Source: Prevotella sp902465605 (GTDB lineage: Bacteria > Bacteroidota > Bacteroidia > Bacteroidales > Bacteroidaceae). From it: a stretch of 64,000 bases of DNA. The notes under the pieces are model-generated. The model was not told the origin of the DNA. It saw only the letters and a list, made by a program, of their open reading frames with translations, and searched no databases. The stretch spans positions 186,001 to 250,000 of the forward strand of contig CABQNT010000001.1 of the NCBI GenBank assembly GCA_902465605.1. Direction: 5' to 3'. Of the stretch, positions 24,162 through 32,538 are shown one piece after another (within the stretch, counting starts at the first letter, position 1; the number at the start of each line of letters is the position of its first letter). A program made the translations under genes and the position numbers.

Positions 24162-25937
24162 TCAAGCTTGTGGGCGCTCGATGTAAGCTATCACGTCGCC
24201 CTTGTTCAGCTTGCTTCCCTGCTTGGCGTTAATCTCAACCAACTTGCCTCCTAAGGCCGCAGGTATCTCCACAAACTCGCCCCATGGTGCTTGAATGTAA
24301 CACAGTTTATCGCCTTCGGCGTACTCTTTGCCGATATATGGCTCAACAGAAGGAGCACATTCGCCCTCACCATTGAACTCCCAGAACACTTGTCCCTTGA
24401 CTGGAGCCACAATCGCGTCAGCTTTTGCATGCTTGAACGCGGTGAGTTCTTCTTTAGACACCTTGCTGCCGAGTTTCGCATCCTTAGCCTTTTGCAGGTC
24501 AGCCAAGAAGTTTTTCTTCGCTTGTCCGCTCTTATAGTTGCGATATTGCTCGGGGTGCATGGCCAATTCGAACAGCTCTTCATCGTCTTTGCCAAAGTCC
24601 CAACCGTTTTCCTTCATCTCTTTCTTGAAGTCATCCAAGTTGTTTTCCAACAAAGTATGTGGGTCTGCGTCCGTAAACTCGTATCCCTTTTCCTTTGCAA
24701 GGTCAACTAATACTTGGTCAACTTTGCCGGGTACCTTGCCACTCTTGCCCAGAATCATGCCCCACATCGAATCGTCCATCATGACGAATCTGCCCTTTCC
24801 CTGTTCCATGGTCAACAGGTTCATTAGAGCTATGTTCTTGGTATACTGTGAGAAAGGTGTCACTAGGGGTGGATAACCCACGCGAGGCCAAACGTATGCC
24901 ACCTCATTGAACAGCTTGATGAGCATGTCGTCGGTGGAAAGTTCTTCCTCTCCCTTCTTCTTGCGGATGTTGTTAATGGTGCCATGAATGCCGGCCAGGT
25001 CGGCCATCATGCTGCCCATCATGCCACCAGGCAAGCCACAGCCCAGCAAGAGCGAGCTCATGAATTTGTTTTGTGGATTGATAAAGTAGCCCAACCAGTC
25101 GTCTATAAACTCTTGAGTCAATGCACGAGCCTTCATGTAAGCATCCATGTTGATGTCTGGAACATCGAAACCGGCGGTCTTCAGCATGCTTTGCACCGAG
25201 ATAACGTCAGGGTGTACTTTGCCCCATGATAGGGGTTCGATGGCTACATCCAAAATGTCGATGCCGTTTTTGGCCACCTCTAACATCGATGCCATCGACA
25301 GTCCAGGACCCGAGTGACCGTGGTATTCGAGGATAATCTCTGGATGTTTGTCTTTTATTATCTTGGTTAACTGTCCCAAGAACGTAGGCTGACCGATGCC
25401 GGCCATGTCTTTTAGGCAGATTTCTTCTGCACCAGCTTCAATCAAAGTGTCGGCAATGTTGGCGTAATAATCCAACGTATGGATGGGAGAAGTGGTGATA
25501 CACAGAGTTCCCTGTGGCGTCATGCCCGCTTCTTTTGCCCACTTGATGCTTGGAATGATGTTGCGAACATCGTTCAAACCATCGAAAATGCGCGGGATGT
25601 CCACGCCTTGTGCATGCTTTACCTTGTACATCAGGGCACGCACGTCATCGGGTACGGGATACATGCGCAATGCATTCAGTCCGCGATCGAGCATGTGTGT
25701 CTTGATGCCTACCTTGTTAAAGGGTGCGCAGAAGGCGCGGACAGCATCGTTAGGGTTCTCGCCCGCCAACAAATTTACTTGTTCAAAAGCGCCTCCGTTG
25801 GTTTCTACACGAGCAAAACAGCCCATTTCTATAATGACTGGAGCAATGCGTTCTAATTGATCTTTGCGTGGCTGAAACTTTCCGGAAGATTGCCACATGT
25901 CTCTATAAATGAGACTAAACTGTATTTTTTTCTTCAT
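24162..25937 (-). CDS. Oxaloacetate decarboxylase alpha / pyruvate carboxylase B-like protein lacking the biotin lysine
   Basis: 591 aa, start set by an AGGAGA Shine-Dalgarno eight bases before MKKKIQFSL. Residues 5-300 form the HMGL-like carboxyltransferase barrel: YRDMWQS (metal Asp), RIFDGLNDVRN, the carboxylated-lysine motif CLKDMAG and the metal HxH in YHGHSGPG. A conserved carboxylase C-terminal domain follows (300-480). The last 80 residues have the fold pattern of a biotinyl domain (IVAPVKGQV ... KLNKGDVIAYIE), but where AMKM should be there is APWG (550-553), so no acceptor lysine exists. It therefore cannot be self-biotinylated; it might use a separate carrier or have another role. 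Forms its own unit with a terminator. Divergent from classical OadA. Confidence 0.85.
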   Translation of the reverse strand: MKKKIQFSLIYRDMWQSSGKFQPRKDQLERIAPVIIEMGCFARVETNGGAFEQVNLLAGENPNDAVRAFCAPFNKVGIKTHMLDRGLNALRMYPVPDDVRALMYKVKHAQGVDIPRIFDGLNDVRNIIPSIKWAKEAGMTPQGTLCITTSPIHTLDYYANIADTLIEAGAEEICLKDMAGIGQPTFLGQLTKIIKDKHPEIILEYHGHSGPGLSMASMLEVAKNGIDILDVAIEPLSWGKVHPDVISVQSMLKTAGFDVPDINMDAYMKARALTQEFIDDWLGYFINPQNKFMSSLLLGCGLPGGMMGSMMADLAGIHGTINNIRKKKGEEELSTDDMLIKLFNEVAYVWPRVGYPPLVTPFSQYTKNIALMNLLTMEQGKGRFVMMDDSMWGMILGKSGKVPGKVDQVLVDLAKEKGYEFTDADPHTLLENNLDDFKKEMKENGWDFGKDDEELFELAMHPEQYRNYKSGQAKKNFLADLQKAKDAKLGSKVSKEELTAFKHAKADAIVAPVKGQVFWEFNGEGECAPSVEPYIGKEYAEGDKLCYIQAPWGEFVEIPAALGGKLVEINAKQGSKLNKGDVIAYIERPQA

Positions 25938-26050
25938 AATTTTCTCCTTATCAACCTTTACACGGTGTGGCAAAATTAAGCAAAAAAAATCAATTTGTCC
26001 ATGACCTTGTTGCTTTTTTAAGATTTATAGGCATTCAAGTTAGTAAACAT

Positions 26051-26090
26051 AAAAAGCCGATATGCAGGGCTTTTGGCTCGCACATCGGCT
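26051..26090 (-). terminator. Terminator downstream of pepD
   Basis: Minus-strand stem AGCCGAT / ATCGGCT, extended by imperfect GTGC-GCAT pairing, followed by TTTTT. It lies 80 bp after the pepD stop. Confidence 0.75.
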
Positions 26091-26108
26091 CTCTAAGAGG
26101 TTTGATGT

Positions 26109-26134
26109 CATGGAAGAATGTGGATTCTTCCATG
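26109..26134. repeat. Perfect 11-bp hairpin after pepD
   Basis: CATGGAAGAAT and ATTCTTCCATG flank GTGG. It lies between the pepD stop and its terminator, with no T-tract on either strand. Confidence 0.5.
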
Positions 26135-26169
26135 AATCTAATTGTTATTATGAATCAGTTTTACTTCTG

Positions 26170-27627
26170 TTACTTCGTCGGAACCTCTTCCAACACTTTC
26201 TTCAACAGGTTCCAGAAAGGCTCTACCGTGCTGATAAGGCAACGCTCTGTTGAGGTGTGCGGACTGCGAATGGTGGGGCCGAACGATACAACGTCCAGGT
26301 GAGGGTATTTACCTAAGATGATGGAACACTCCAAACCGGCGTGGTCTACCTGCACGATACCTTCTTCATTGTTTTGCTCTTTGTACAGTTTCATCAGCAA
26401 ATCGAGCACCTCACTGTCAGGATTTGGATCCCATCCGCCATAACTTCCGCTGAACGTTACCTTCATTCCTGCCATGTTGAAGCAGCTTTGCAGGGTTTCA
26501 CCGATGTAAGCTTTCATGGATTCATTGGATGAACGAGCCAAAATCTTAAATGAAGCTTTGCCCGATTCTATGTCAATGATGGCCAAATTGGATGAGGTTT
26601 CCACCACTGTAGGGATGGAAGGAATCATGCGCATCACGCCATTGTGGCAAGCATAGATGGCATCAATGAGGTTGTCTTGTATGGCTTCGGGAACCTGTGT
26701 GGCCGGCGTGTCTACCTCTTCGGCTACCAATTCGATGCCACTCTCAATGTCCTTGTATTCTTGTATGAACTCTTCTTTCCAGTCGGCTACCATCTCTTGC
26801 AGCGCAGGAACGTTTTCTTTCGGCAGCGTCAGCACCACTTCGGCCTTGAATGGAATGGCATTGCGCATGTTGCCACCATGCCATGTGGCCAATCGGGCAT
26901 CGAGTTCGCATATCGCTTCGTGTACCAATCTAACCATCAGTTTATTGGCATTGCCACGACCCTCATGTATTTCCAAGCCCGAGTGTCCGCCACGAAGACC
27001 CGAAAGTGTTACCTTCACGGCCTTATCTGTAGCGTCAGTTGCTGCTTCTTTGTAATCTAATTCGGCGGTGATGTCAACACCACCAGCACTACCAATGACG
27101 AATTTACCCCACGTTTCAGAGTCTAAATTCATGAGAATGTCACCATCCAATTCGCCTTCTGGCAAGTCGTTGGCACCAAACATGCCCGTTTCTTCGTCGG
27201 CGGTGATGAGGCCTTCTATCGGACCATGCTTCAAATTCTTGTCTTCCATGACAGCCAAGATGGCGGCTACGCCCATTCCATTGTCGGCTCCCAGGGTGGT
27301 GTTCTTTGCTTTCACCCATTCGCCGTCAATCCAAGTCTCTATCGGATCGGTTTCAAAGTTGTGCTTACTCTCCGGTGCTTTTTGTGGAACCATGTCCATG
27401 TGTGCTTGCAAAATCACCGTCTTTCTGTTCTCCATGCCTGCTGTGGCGGGCTTCTTCATCACTACATTCTTGGCTTTGTCTACATAAGCCTCGACACCTG
27501 CACGCTTTGCAAAGTCGAGTAAGAATTGATGTACTTTGTCAAGATGTCCAGAAGGACGCGGCACTTGCGTCAGTGCGTCAAAGTTTCGCCATACACAGGT
27601 CGGTTTCAGATCTTTAATTTCACTCAT
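26170..27627 (-). CDS. pepD: Aminoacyl-histidine dipeptidase (M20 family)
   Basis: 485-aa cytosolic Zn dipeptidase (carnosinase-type, M20C). Metal-binding motifs: LQAHMDMVPQK (first His/Asp), GADNGMGVA (bridging Asp), TADEETGMFGA (catalytic and metal Glu) and LDSETWG. The lid domain lies around 210-390, and the last metal His is in FGPTIRSPHTSTER. Size matches E. coli PepD. It splits Xaa-His and other dipeptides, consistent with amino-acid fermentation. Stand-alone gene with its own terminator. Confidence 0.96.
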   Translation of the reverse strand: MSEIKDLKPTCVWRNFDALTQVPRPSGHLDKVHQFLLDFAKRAGVEAYVDKAKNVVMKKPATAGMENRKTVILQAHMDMVPQKAPESKHNFETDPIETWIDGEWVKAKNTTLGADNGMGVAAILAVMEDKNLKHGPIEGLITADEETGMFGANDLPEGELDGDILMNLDSETWGKFVIGSAGGVDITAELDYKEAATDATDKAVKVTLSGLRGGHSGLEIHEGRGNANKLMVRLVHEAICELDARLATWHGGNMRNAIPFKAEVVLTLPKENVPALQEMVADWKEEFIQEYKDIESGIELVAEEVDTPATQVPEAIQDNLIDAIYACHNGVMRMIPSIPTVVETSSNLAIIDIESGKASFKILARSSNESMKAYIGETLQSCFNMAGMKVTFSGSYGGWDPNPDSEVLDLLMKLYKEQNNEEGIVQVDHAGLECSIILGKYPHLDVVSFGPTIRSPHTSTERCLISTVEPFWNLLKKVLEEVPTK

Positions 27628-27711
27628 AGTATTTTGTTTTTTTTAGAGTTGTCGCTGGTGAGTTTTAATACACTTTGCTTCCAACTCGTGGTGAATAAAT
27701 AGGTTTTTCTG

Positions 27712-28737
27712 TTATTCTTGCGTAGGCAGAACGATTTTTCCTGCCTTCACACATTTAAGTTTTTTCTTTGTGAACGATAGGGCTATCCACGCGTATATGC
27801 CCAGCAAGGCCACTAAAAGAGTTTGCACTGAGTGTACAATCAGCACAAAGTATAGGGCATCGGTTTCAGCTACTCCGTATAAAATCAGCATCGTCTTGAC
27901 GGCAAAATGCCAGGGACCGGCTCCGTTTGGCGTTGGAACGATAACGGCAATAGAGCCTACGATGAACGTTACCAATGCGCACGACAGTCCTAAGTGGGCG
28001 GTGGCATCAAAGCAAAAGAAGGTGAGATAGTAATGCAGAAAATAGCATGACCATATTAATAAGGTGAAAGCAATGAACAAAGGTATGCTTTTTACCTGTC
28101 GAAGTGAAGCGATACCTTGTCCGATGTCATGCAAGGTGATTTTCACCTTATTATATATAGACAAACGTTTTAGTAGGAAAAATGCCAGCACCAACACCGC
28201 CATGGCGCAGATGGCCGTGACAATGTAGCCGGCAGTAGAGAATTGTCGCAGTATCGCGTCAATGCTGATGCCCGTGTGAACGAAAAAAGTATCGAATATC
28301 TTGATTTGAGCTGTCAGCGTGAGTGCGGTGATGAGCAGCACCAAAAGAGAGTCGATGATGCGCTCGGTCACCACGGTTCCCAATGCTTTGGGAAACGACA
28401 CGTCATCAAATCTGCTTAAAATGCCACAACGGGCGAACTCGCCTATGCGCGGAATCAACAAGCTGACGGCATACGATAGGAATACAGAATGAACCCTGAC
28501 TGATGCCCTGGAACGCTCGCCCATGGGCTGCAACGTTTGTTTCCAACGCCAACCTCGAAAGGCTTCAGCCAATATTCCGAAGGGAAACGACAGCCACATC
28601 CAGGTCCAATCCATCTCATGCAGCACCACATTCTTGATGAGTTGAAAATCAAAATCGCGGTACATCCAGTATAGAATGGCACTGCCAAGGAGTAAAGACA
28701 GTGCTACGTTCAAGGTTTGATGTGTGGCTTGTTTCAT
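27712..28737 (-). CDS. Lysylphosphatidylglycerol synthase TM-region / flippase-like membrane protein
   Basis: 341-aa polytopic protein with about eight transmembrane helices, belonging to the UPF0104 family (AglD/MprF membrane-domain type). Family marks: SLLIPRIGEFARCGIL near residue 100 and the motif PTPNGAGPWHFAVK near 270, which matches the P-x-P-G-G-x-G-x-x-E-like loop, with W/H replacing the usual residues. The C-terminus is basic (SFTKKKLK). No catalytic synthetase domain is attached, so lipid flipping is more likely than lysyl transfer. Substrate unknown. Confidence 0.87.
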   Translation of the reverse strand: MKQATHQTLNVALSLLLGSAILYWMYRDFDFQLIKNVVLHEMDWTWMWLSFPFGILAEAFRGWRWKQTLQPMGERSRASVRVHSVFLSYAVSLLIPRIGEFARCGILSRFDDVSFPKALGTVVTERIIDSLLVLLITALTLTAQIKIFDTFFVHTGISIDAILRQFSTAGYIVTAICAMAVLVLAFFLLKRLSIYNKVKITLHDIGQGIASLRQVKSIPLFIAFTLLIWSCYFLHYYLTFFCFDATAHLGLSCALVTFIVGSIAVIVPTPNGAGPWHFAVKTMLILYGVAETDALYFVLIVHSVQTLLVALLGIYAWIALSFTKKKLKCVKAGKIVLPTQE

Positions 28738-28917
28738 GTAGAGCCGTTTGTTGTATTGTTTGTTTGATATACTGGTATATGAAATATACTATGCAAATGT
28801 AGCGTAATATTAGGGGATATCCAAATAAATAAACGGGTTTTTTGAAGTACCTCAATGACTGTTTTCTTTGATTTGTATCAACAAAACAGCATAAAATGCG
28901 ACTAATGAGTGAAAATG

Positions 28918-28949
28918 TTTGCGCACACAGCACGATGATTGTATCTTTG
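28918..28949 (+). promoter_or_regulatory. Promoter of the small 29-codon gene
   Basis: TTTG (28918-28921), 20 bp, TATCTTTG (28942-28949): near-consensus Bacteroidota promoter, leaving a leader of about 45 nt. Confidence 0.65.
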
Positions 28950-29001
28950 CATCGTCATTAAGACAAAAGGATAACAAATTTAAAAGAAAGGTAAAAAGAT
29001 T

Positions 29002-29091
29002 ATGGTAACAATTATGACTTTGGCTGTTGTGGCTATATCTGTAGCACAGGCCATTCATTTGGGAAGCAAGATTAACTTGAATAGCAAGTAA
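29002..29091 (+). CDS. Putative 29-aa single-span membrane peptide
   Basis: Small frame with a full set of signals: promoter at 28918-28949, A/G-rich AAAGG ten bases before the ATG, stop at 29089-29091 and an intrinsic terminator at 29150. The peptide begins MVTIMTLAVVAISVAQA and ends HLGSKINLNSK: one hydrophobic helix of about 18 residues and a short basic tail. No homologue comes to mind. It may be a small inner-membrane protein, a toxin-like peptide, or the mRNA could instead be a small regulatory RNA of about 220 nt. Coding is supported by context only. Confidence 0.55.
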   Translation: MVTIMTLAVVAISVAQAIHLGSKINLNSK

Positions 29092-29149
29092 AAATCTTGC
29101 CTTTCATCTTTTGAAAGGAGAATTTATTTTATTTAATAATAATGTAAAG

Positions 29150-29181
29150 AGGCAACGTCACATGTGGCGATGCCTTTTTTT
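29150..29181 (+). terminator. Intrinsic terminator of the 29-codon transcript
   Basis: AGGCAACGTCACATG / TGGCGATGCCT hairpin (AGGCA-TGCCT outer stem, CG inner pair) followed by seven T. Confidence 0.85.
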
Positions 29182-29616
29182 ATACATGTATGTGATGGGG
29201 TGTCACAAGTTTTAAAAACAGAAAACTTTGTGGTTTTACCCCCTTCATAACTCGCGTATTTCTCACAAAACAATCTTCTGTCTGAAATACGCTTAAAATA
29301 TAAATTGTTGATAATTAAGCGTTAGTCTTGTTCTTGTCTATTCAGAAGCACTGAAAAACGCCGCTTTTTGGCGATTAGATGGTATCTATTGGGGTTCAAA
29401 CCCATACAGATAGGATGGTAAAAGCTATGCTTTTGAAGTGTAAAAGCATGACAATAGGTGTGAAAGTGCAATTTTGGAGGATGAAATGGGCTATTTTCCG
29501 TGCTGGAAAATCCTATTTTACAGAAAACTCGTGTTAAATAAATTTACTTGGTGGACATCGTCCAATGACCCATTTTAGGGTGCGTGAAAGTTTTGAAGAA
29601 TCAAATGAAAACAGAC
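29182..29616. other. Intergenic region with composite array element D
   Basis: Between the small gene and the convergent dnaX end. Read on the minus strand it holds the leader CTGTAAAATAG (29513-29523), the 22-bp array (29375-29484) and the inverted repeat GCGTATTTC / GAAATACGC (29254-29292). No gene is seen. Confidence 0.6.
29375..29484 (-). repeat. 22-bp intergenic array D (4-5 units)
   Basis: Unit boundaries at 29375, 29397, 29419, 29441 and 29463. On the minus strand the units begin CAAAAGCATAGCTTTT, CTATTGTCATGCTTTT, CTATCTGTATGGGTTTG and CAATAGATACC, matching the common unit. Confidence 0.72.
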
Positions 29617-31398
29617 TTACCCCAACTGCAATTTTAAGCTCTGGCATAGTTTGGAGAACTGTGGATTCTCCTTTTTGAGCATCTCAAAGATTTCGCGTTT
29701 CGAGTAAATCTTGGTCACTTCCTGGGCTTCAGCAAGGCGCAGGTTAATATTGAGCTGCGCGTTTTTCAGTAGTGTGCGCATCTCTGCCAGGATGTTTTCC
29801 TTGTCTTCTTGCAACTGTTTGAGCAGGATGTCGTTGTCGATGACCACTTCTATGTTGGGGAAGGTGGTGATATGGGGCGTCAAGTTCTTCATGCGTTGCG
29901 CCAAACCTATCTTCTCTTGTGGCATTCGGTTGCACATCATCTTCCACTGTATCATCAGTTCTTGCTCGCTGAAGGCCGTGTTTTGTGTGGTTACTTGCTG
30001 TTCGGGTTTGGTTTGGTAGGATGGCTTCTTGCCGCCGTTGCGCAGGTCGTTGAAGCTCATTCCTATGTCCGAGAGTGTCAGTCGTGGCCTTTGGCCGGCT
30101 GACTTACTTGTTGCAGCTGGTGTTGAGGTTGATGGTTGTTGTGCTGAAGTGATGGGGGTGTGGCGGGCATTTGCTGGAGACACCTTGCCGGTCTCTGAGC
30201 TCGCCACACGCTGATTGGTCTCACCGCCCATCGCGGGAGCCAACTTCTTGAACAAGGATTTTAAGCGTTTGGGGCTGCGCCCCGCACCGTCTGAAGCGTC
30301 ATCCGCCTGCGTCACTTGCGCCACTTCGATAAGCGTGAGCTCCACCAACAGGCGTTTGTTGCTACTCTGACGGTAGTTCACGTCGCAACGGTTCAGTATT
30401 TTCAACGCTTGGTATAAGAATTTTGTTGGGCATTTCTGCGCCTGTTGCTGGTATTTCTGTCGTTGTTGCTCGCTTACCTCCAGCAAAGGCAGCGTCTGTG
30501 CATCCTTTGCCATGAGCACGTTGCGTATGTGCGAGGCCAGTCCGTTGGTGAGAAGTCCACCATCGAAGCCTTTCGCGAGAATCGAGTTGAGCAGCACCAT
30601 CACGTCGCTCACTTTGTTTTCGAGGCTCAAGTCCACCATCTTGAAATAATTGTCTGCATCCAGCACGTTGAGATCTTCCAGCACCTTGTCGTACGTGATG
30701 TTACCTTGGCAGAAGCTGGCAGCCTGATCGAAAACCGACAAGGCATCGCGCATGCCGCCGTCAGCCTTCTCTGCAATGATGTTCAGAGCAGCGTCTTCGT
30801 AGGTGATTCCTTCCTGCTGAGCCACGTTTTTCAGGTGGTTGATGATGTCTGTAGTGGCCATCCGTTCGAAATCATATATCTGACAACGCGAGAGGATGGT
30901 AGGTAAAATCTTGTGTTTCTCGGTTGTTGCCAGGATGAAAATGACGTGTGCGGGCGGCTCTTCCAGCGTTTTGAGAAAGGCGTTGAAGGCCGATGTGGAG
31001 AGCATGTGCACCTCGTCGATGATGAACACCTTATACTTGCCTACCTGTGGTGGTATGCGTGTCTGATCCATCAGCGACTTGATGTTCTCCACCGAGTTGT
31101 TGCTGGCGGCATCAAGTTCGAAGATGTTGTACGATCTTTGCTCGTTGAAGGCCTCACAGCTCTCGCACTCGTTGCAGGCTTCACCATCTGCTGTGGGGGT
31201 TAGGCAGTTGATGGCTTTGGCAAAGATGCGCGCGCAGGTGGTCTTGCCGACACCGCGCGGGCCGCAGAACAGGTAGGCGTGAGCCAGCTTCCCGCTCTTT
31301 ACGGCGTTCTTAAGGGTTGTGATAAGCGCGGATTGGCCAACGACTGCGTCAAAGGTCATCGGCCGGTATTTGCGCGCTGAAACAATGTAATCTTTCAT
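29617..31398 (-). CDS. dnaX: DNA polymerase III subunits gamma/tau
   Basis: 593-aa clamp-loader ATPase. Walker A is GPRGVGKT (46-53); the zinc cysteines are Cys65, Cys75, Cys78 and Cys81 (CNECESC); Walker B is DEVHMLS; the sensor is ATTEKHKILPTILSRCQ. Domain III follows to about 370, then a low-complexity Ser/Thr/Pro linker (370-470) and a C-terminal domain for polymerase contact that ends KLQLG. Full length corresponds to tau; whether gamma is made by frameshifting is not visible. Minus-strand TATCTTTG at 31418-31425 is a convincing -7 box. Confidence 0.97.
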   Translation of the reverse strand: MKDYIVSARKYRPMTFDAVVGQSALITTLKNAVKSGKLAHAYLFCGPRGVGKTTCARIFAKAINCLTPTADGEACNECESCEAFNEQRSYNIFELDAASNNSVENIKSLMDQTRIPPQVGKYKVFIIDEVHMLSTSAFNAFLKTLEEPPAHVIFILATTEKHKILPTILSRCQIYDFERMATTDIINHLKNVAQQEGITYEDAALNIIAEKADGGMRDALSVFDQAASFCQGNITYDKVLEDLNVLDADNYFKMVDLSLENKVSDVMVLLNSILAKGFDGGLLTNGLASHIRNVLMAKDAQTLPLLEVSEQQRQKYQQQAQKCPTKFLYQALKILNRCDVNYRQSSNKRLLVELTLIEVAQVTQADDASDGAGRSPKRLKSLFKKLAPAMGGETNQRVASSETGKVSPANARHTPITSAQQPSTSTPAATSKSAGQRPRLTLSDIGMSFNDLRNGGKKPSYQTKPEQQVTTQNTAFSEQELMIQWKMMCNRMPQEKIGLAQRMKNLTPHITTFPNIEVVIDNDILLKQLQEDKENILAEMRTLLKNAQLNINLRLAEAQEVTKIYSKREIFEMLKKENPQFSKLCQSLKLQLG

Positions 31399-31521
31399 TG
31401 TGGATGAATTTGTTTTGCAAAGATAGCAAAAAGATTAGACTTCCTTGGACCGCCCTGTTTGATTATTTGTTAATAAGATGAAATTATGACAGGTGCATTT
31501 TTCGTTTTCAATTATAATGTT

Positions 31522-31529
31522 TATTTTTG
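31522..31529 (+). promoter_or_regulatory. -7 box of the FtsB-like gene (TATTTTTG)
   Basis: TATTTTTG ends 22 bp before the proposed TTG start, so the leader is only about 15 nt. Confidence 0.5.
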
Positions 31530-31551
31530 CAATCACTAAATCCTACCACTC

Positions 31552-31893
31552 TTGAAACGTGTCAATGTCATACTGAGCTTCGTCAATCACTATAAATACC
31601 TTATCGTGATTGTTGGTGGATTCCTCATTGTTGGAGTTCTTGATGAGAACAGTTTCATGAAACGTGTACAGCTGGAATGGCAAATCAGTGATTTGAAAGA
31701 AGATATCAACAAGTACAAATCGCTGAATGAGATCAACACGAAGAAGCTGAGAGAACTAAAGCGTGATCCCAGTGCCATCAAGAAGATAGCGAGGGAGAAC
31801 TATTTCATGAAGGCCGATGATGAAGACATTTTCGTGTTGAGTGATGACCCTAAAACAGAACAACCTCAATCGACAAATGAAACAACTCAATAA
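31552..31893 (+). CDS. Septum formation initiator (FtsB/DivIC) family protein, TTG start
   Basis: 113-aa bitopic protein: short cytosolic N-terminus, one transmembrane helix (about 15-32, YLIVIVGGFLIVGVL), then a periplasmic coiled coil (38-75, WQISDLKEDINKYKSLNE) and the family end RDPSAIKKIARENYFMKADDEDIFVL. The Asp/Glu/Gln/Thr tail is variable. It belongs to the FtsB/DivIC division proteins that bridge FtsL and FtsQ. A stop codon lies five codons upstream in frame and there is no ATG before the TM segment, so the start must be the TTG at 31552. It overlaps the next gene by 17 bp, so the two are translationally coupled. Confidence 0.88.
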   Translation: MKRVNVILSFVNHYKYLIVIVGGFLIVGVLDENSFMKRVQLEWQISDLKEDINKYKSLNEINTKKLRELKRDPSAIKKIARENYFMKADDEDIFVLSDDPKTEQPQSTNETTQ

Positions 31894-32284
31894 ACTGCAG
31901 ACCCTTATATTCCTCACCGGTGGGGCCATGATGGTGGTTGGTGTCGGATGTTTCGCCCTGATGTGGCAGCAGAAAATCGCATGTTGGATTTATCTCGCAG
32001 GTGCTTTGATGTTCGGTGTCATGCAGATGATGCAGGAATACCAAGGCAATAACTTCATCGTGAAGCGGTTGAAACGCATCATGAGTTTGGCCGACATCTT
32101 CTTCATCCTGTCTGGTTTCCTGATGGTGGACATGGTCTATCGCTTTCTGCAATCGGCCTTTGACAACTACCTGACGTACTATAACACCATTTATAACAAG
32201 TGGGTGGTTCTGCTGCTCATTGCGGCTATCTTGGAAATGTACACCATGCACCGCATCGAACATGAGTTGTCAAAAGAGGAATAG
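31877..32284 (+). CDS. Small four-helix membrane protein
   Basis: 135-aa hydrophobic protein of no named family that I recognise. Four predicted transmembrane helices: LIFLTGGAMMVVGVGCFAL, IYLAGALMFGVMQMM, DIFFILSGFLMVDMVY and WVVLLLIAAILEMYTMH. Short charged ends (EHELSKEE). The ATG lies inside the end of the FtsB-like gene (17-bp overlap), so it probably acts in the same envelope or division context. Earlier in-frame codons exist but lie deep inside the upstream gene. Confidence 0.8.
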   Translation: MKQLNKLQTLIFLTGGAMMVVGVGCFALMWQQKIACWIYLAGALMFGVMQMMQEYQGNNFIVKRLKRIMSLADIFFILSGFLMVDMVYRFLQSAFDNYLTYYNTIYNKWVVLLLIAAILEMYTMHRIEHELSKEE

Positions 32285-32351
32285 ATGAGGCTCTGTATTC
32301 CAAAAAAATGCTAAAAGGAGCCTGTAAACAAATTAAATAGCATTAAATAAT

Positions 32352-32450
32352 TTTGTTCACAAACAATACATATTATCTTTGCAGAAGATGGGCGGCGCCT
32401 CAGCAATTTCAAACAAGCTTGATTGCCTTCGGCTTGCACCATCTTTGCAA
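32352..32450 (+). repeat. 66-bp promoter-bearing repeat upstream of the DUF4369 gene
   Basis: Two TATCTTTGCA-like boxes exactly 66 bp apart (32375 and 32441). The first has TTTG 18 bp upstream (32352-32355), and the second has CTTG 18 bp upstream. Between them are GGCGGCGCCTCAGCA, TTTCAAACAAGCTTGATTG and GCCTTCGGCTTGCAC, clearly the same unit as in front of lysS. Both promoters point to the gene at 32539. Confidence 0.7.
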
Positions 32451-32538
32451 AAGATGGACGACCAGGGTTGTGAGTGAATGAGGTGTCCCAGAGAGTGCTG
32501 ACAAGGTGCCCTGAAAGAAACAGAACAAGAATACGTAT

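Noticed and set aside
27712..28737. Full MprF lysylphosphatidylglycerol synthase
   Set aside because: Only the membrane domain is present; the cytosolic synthetase domain is missing.
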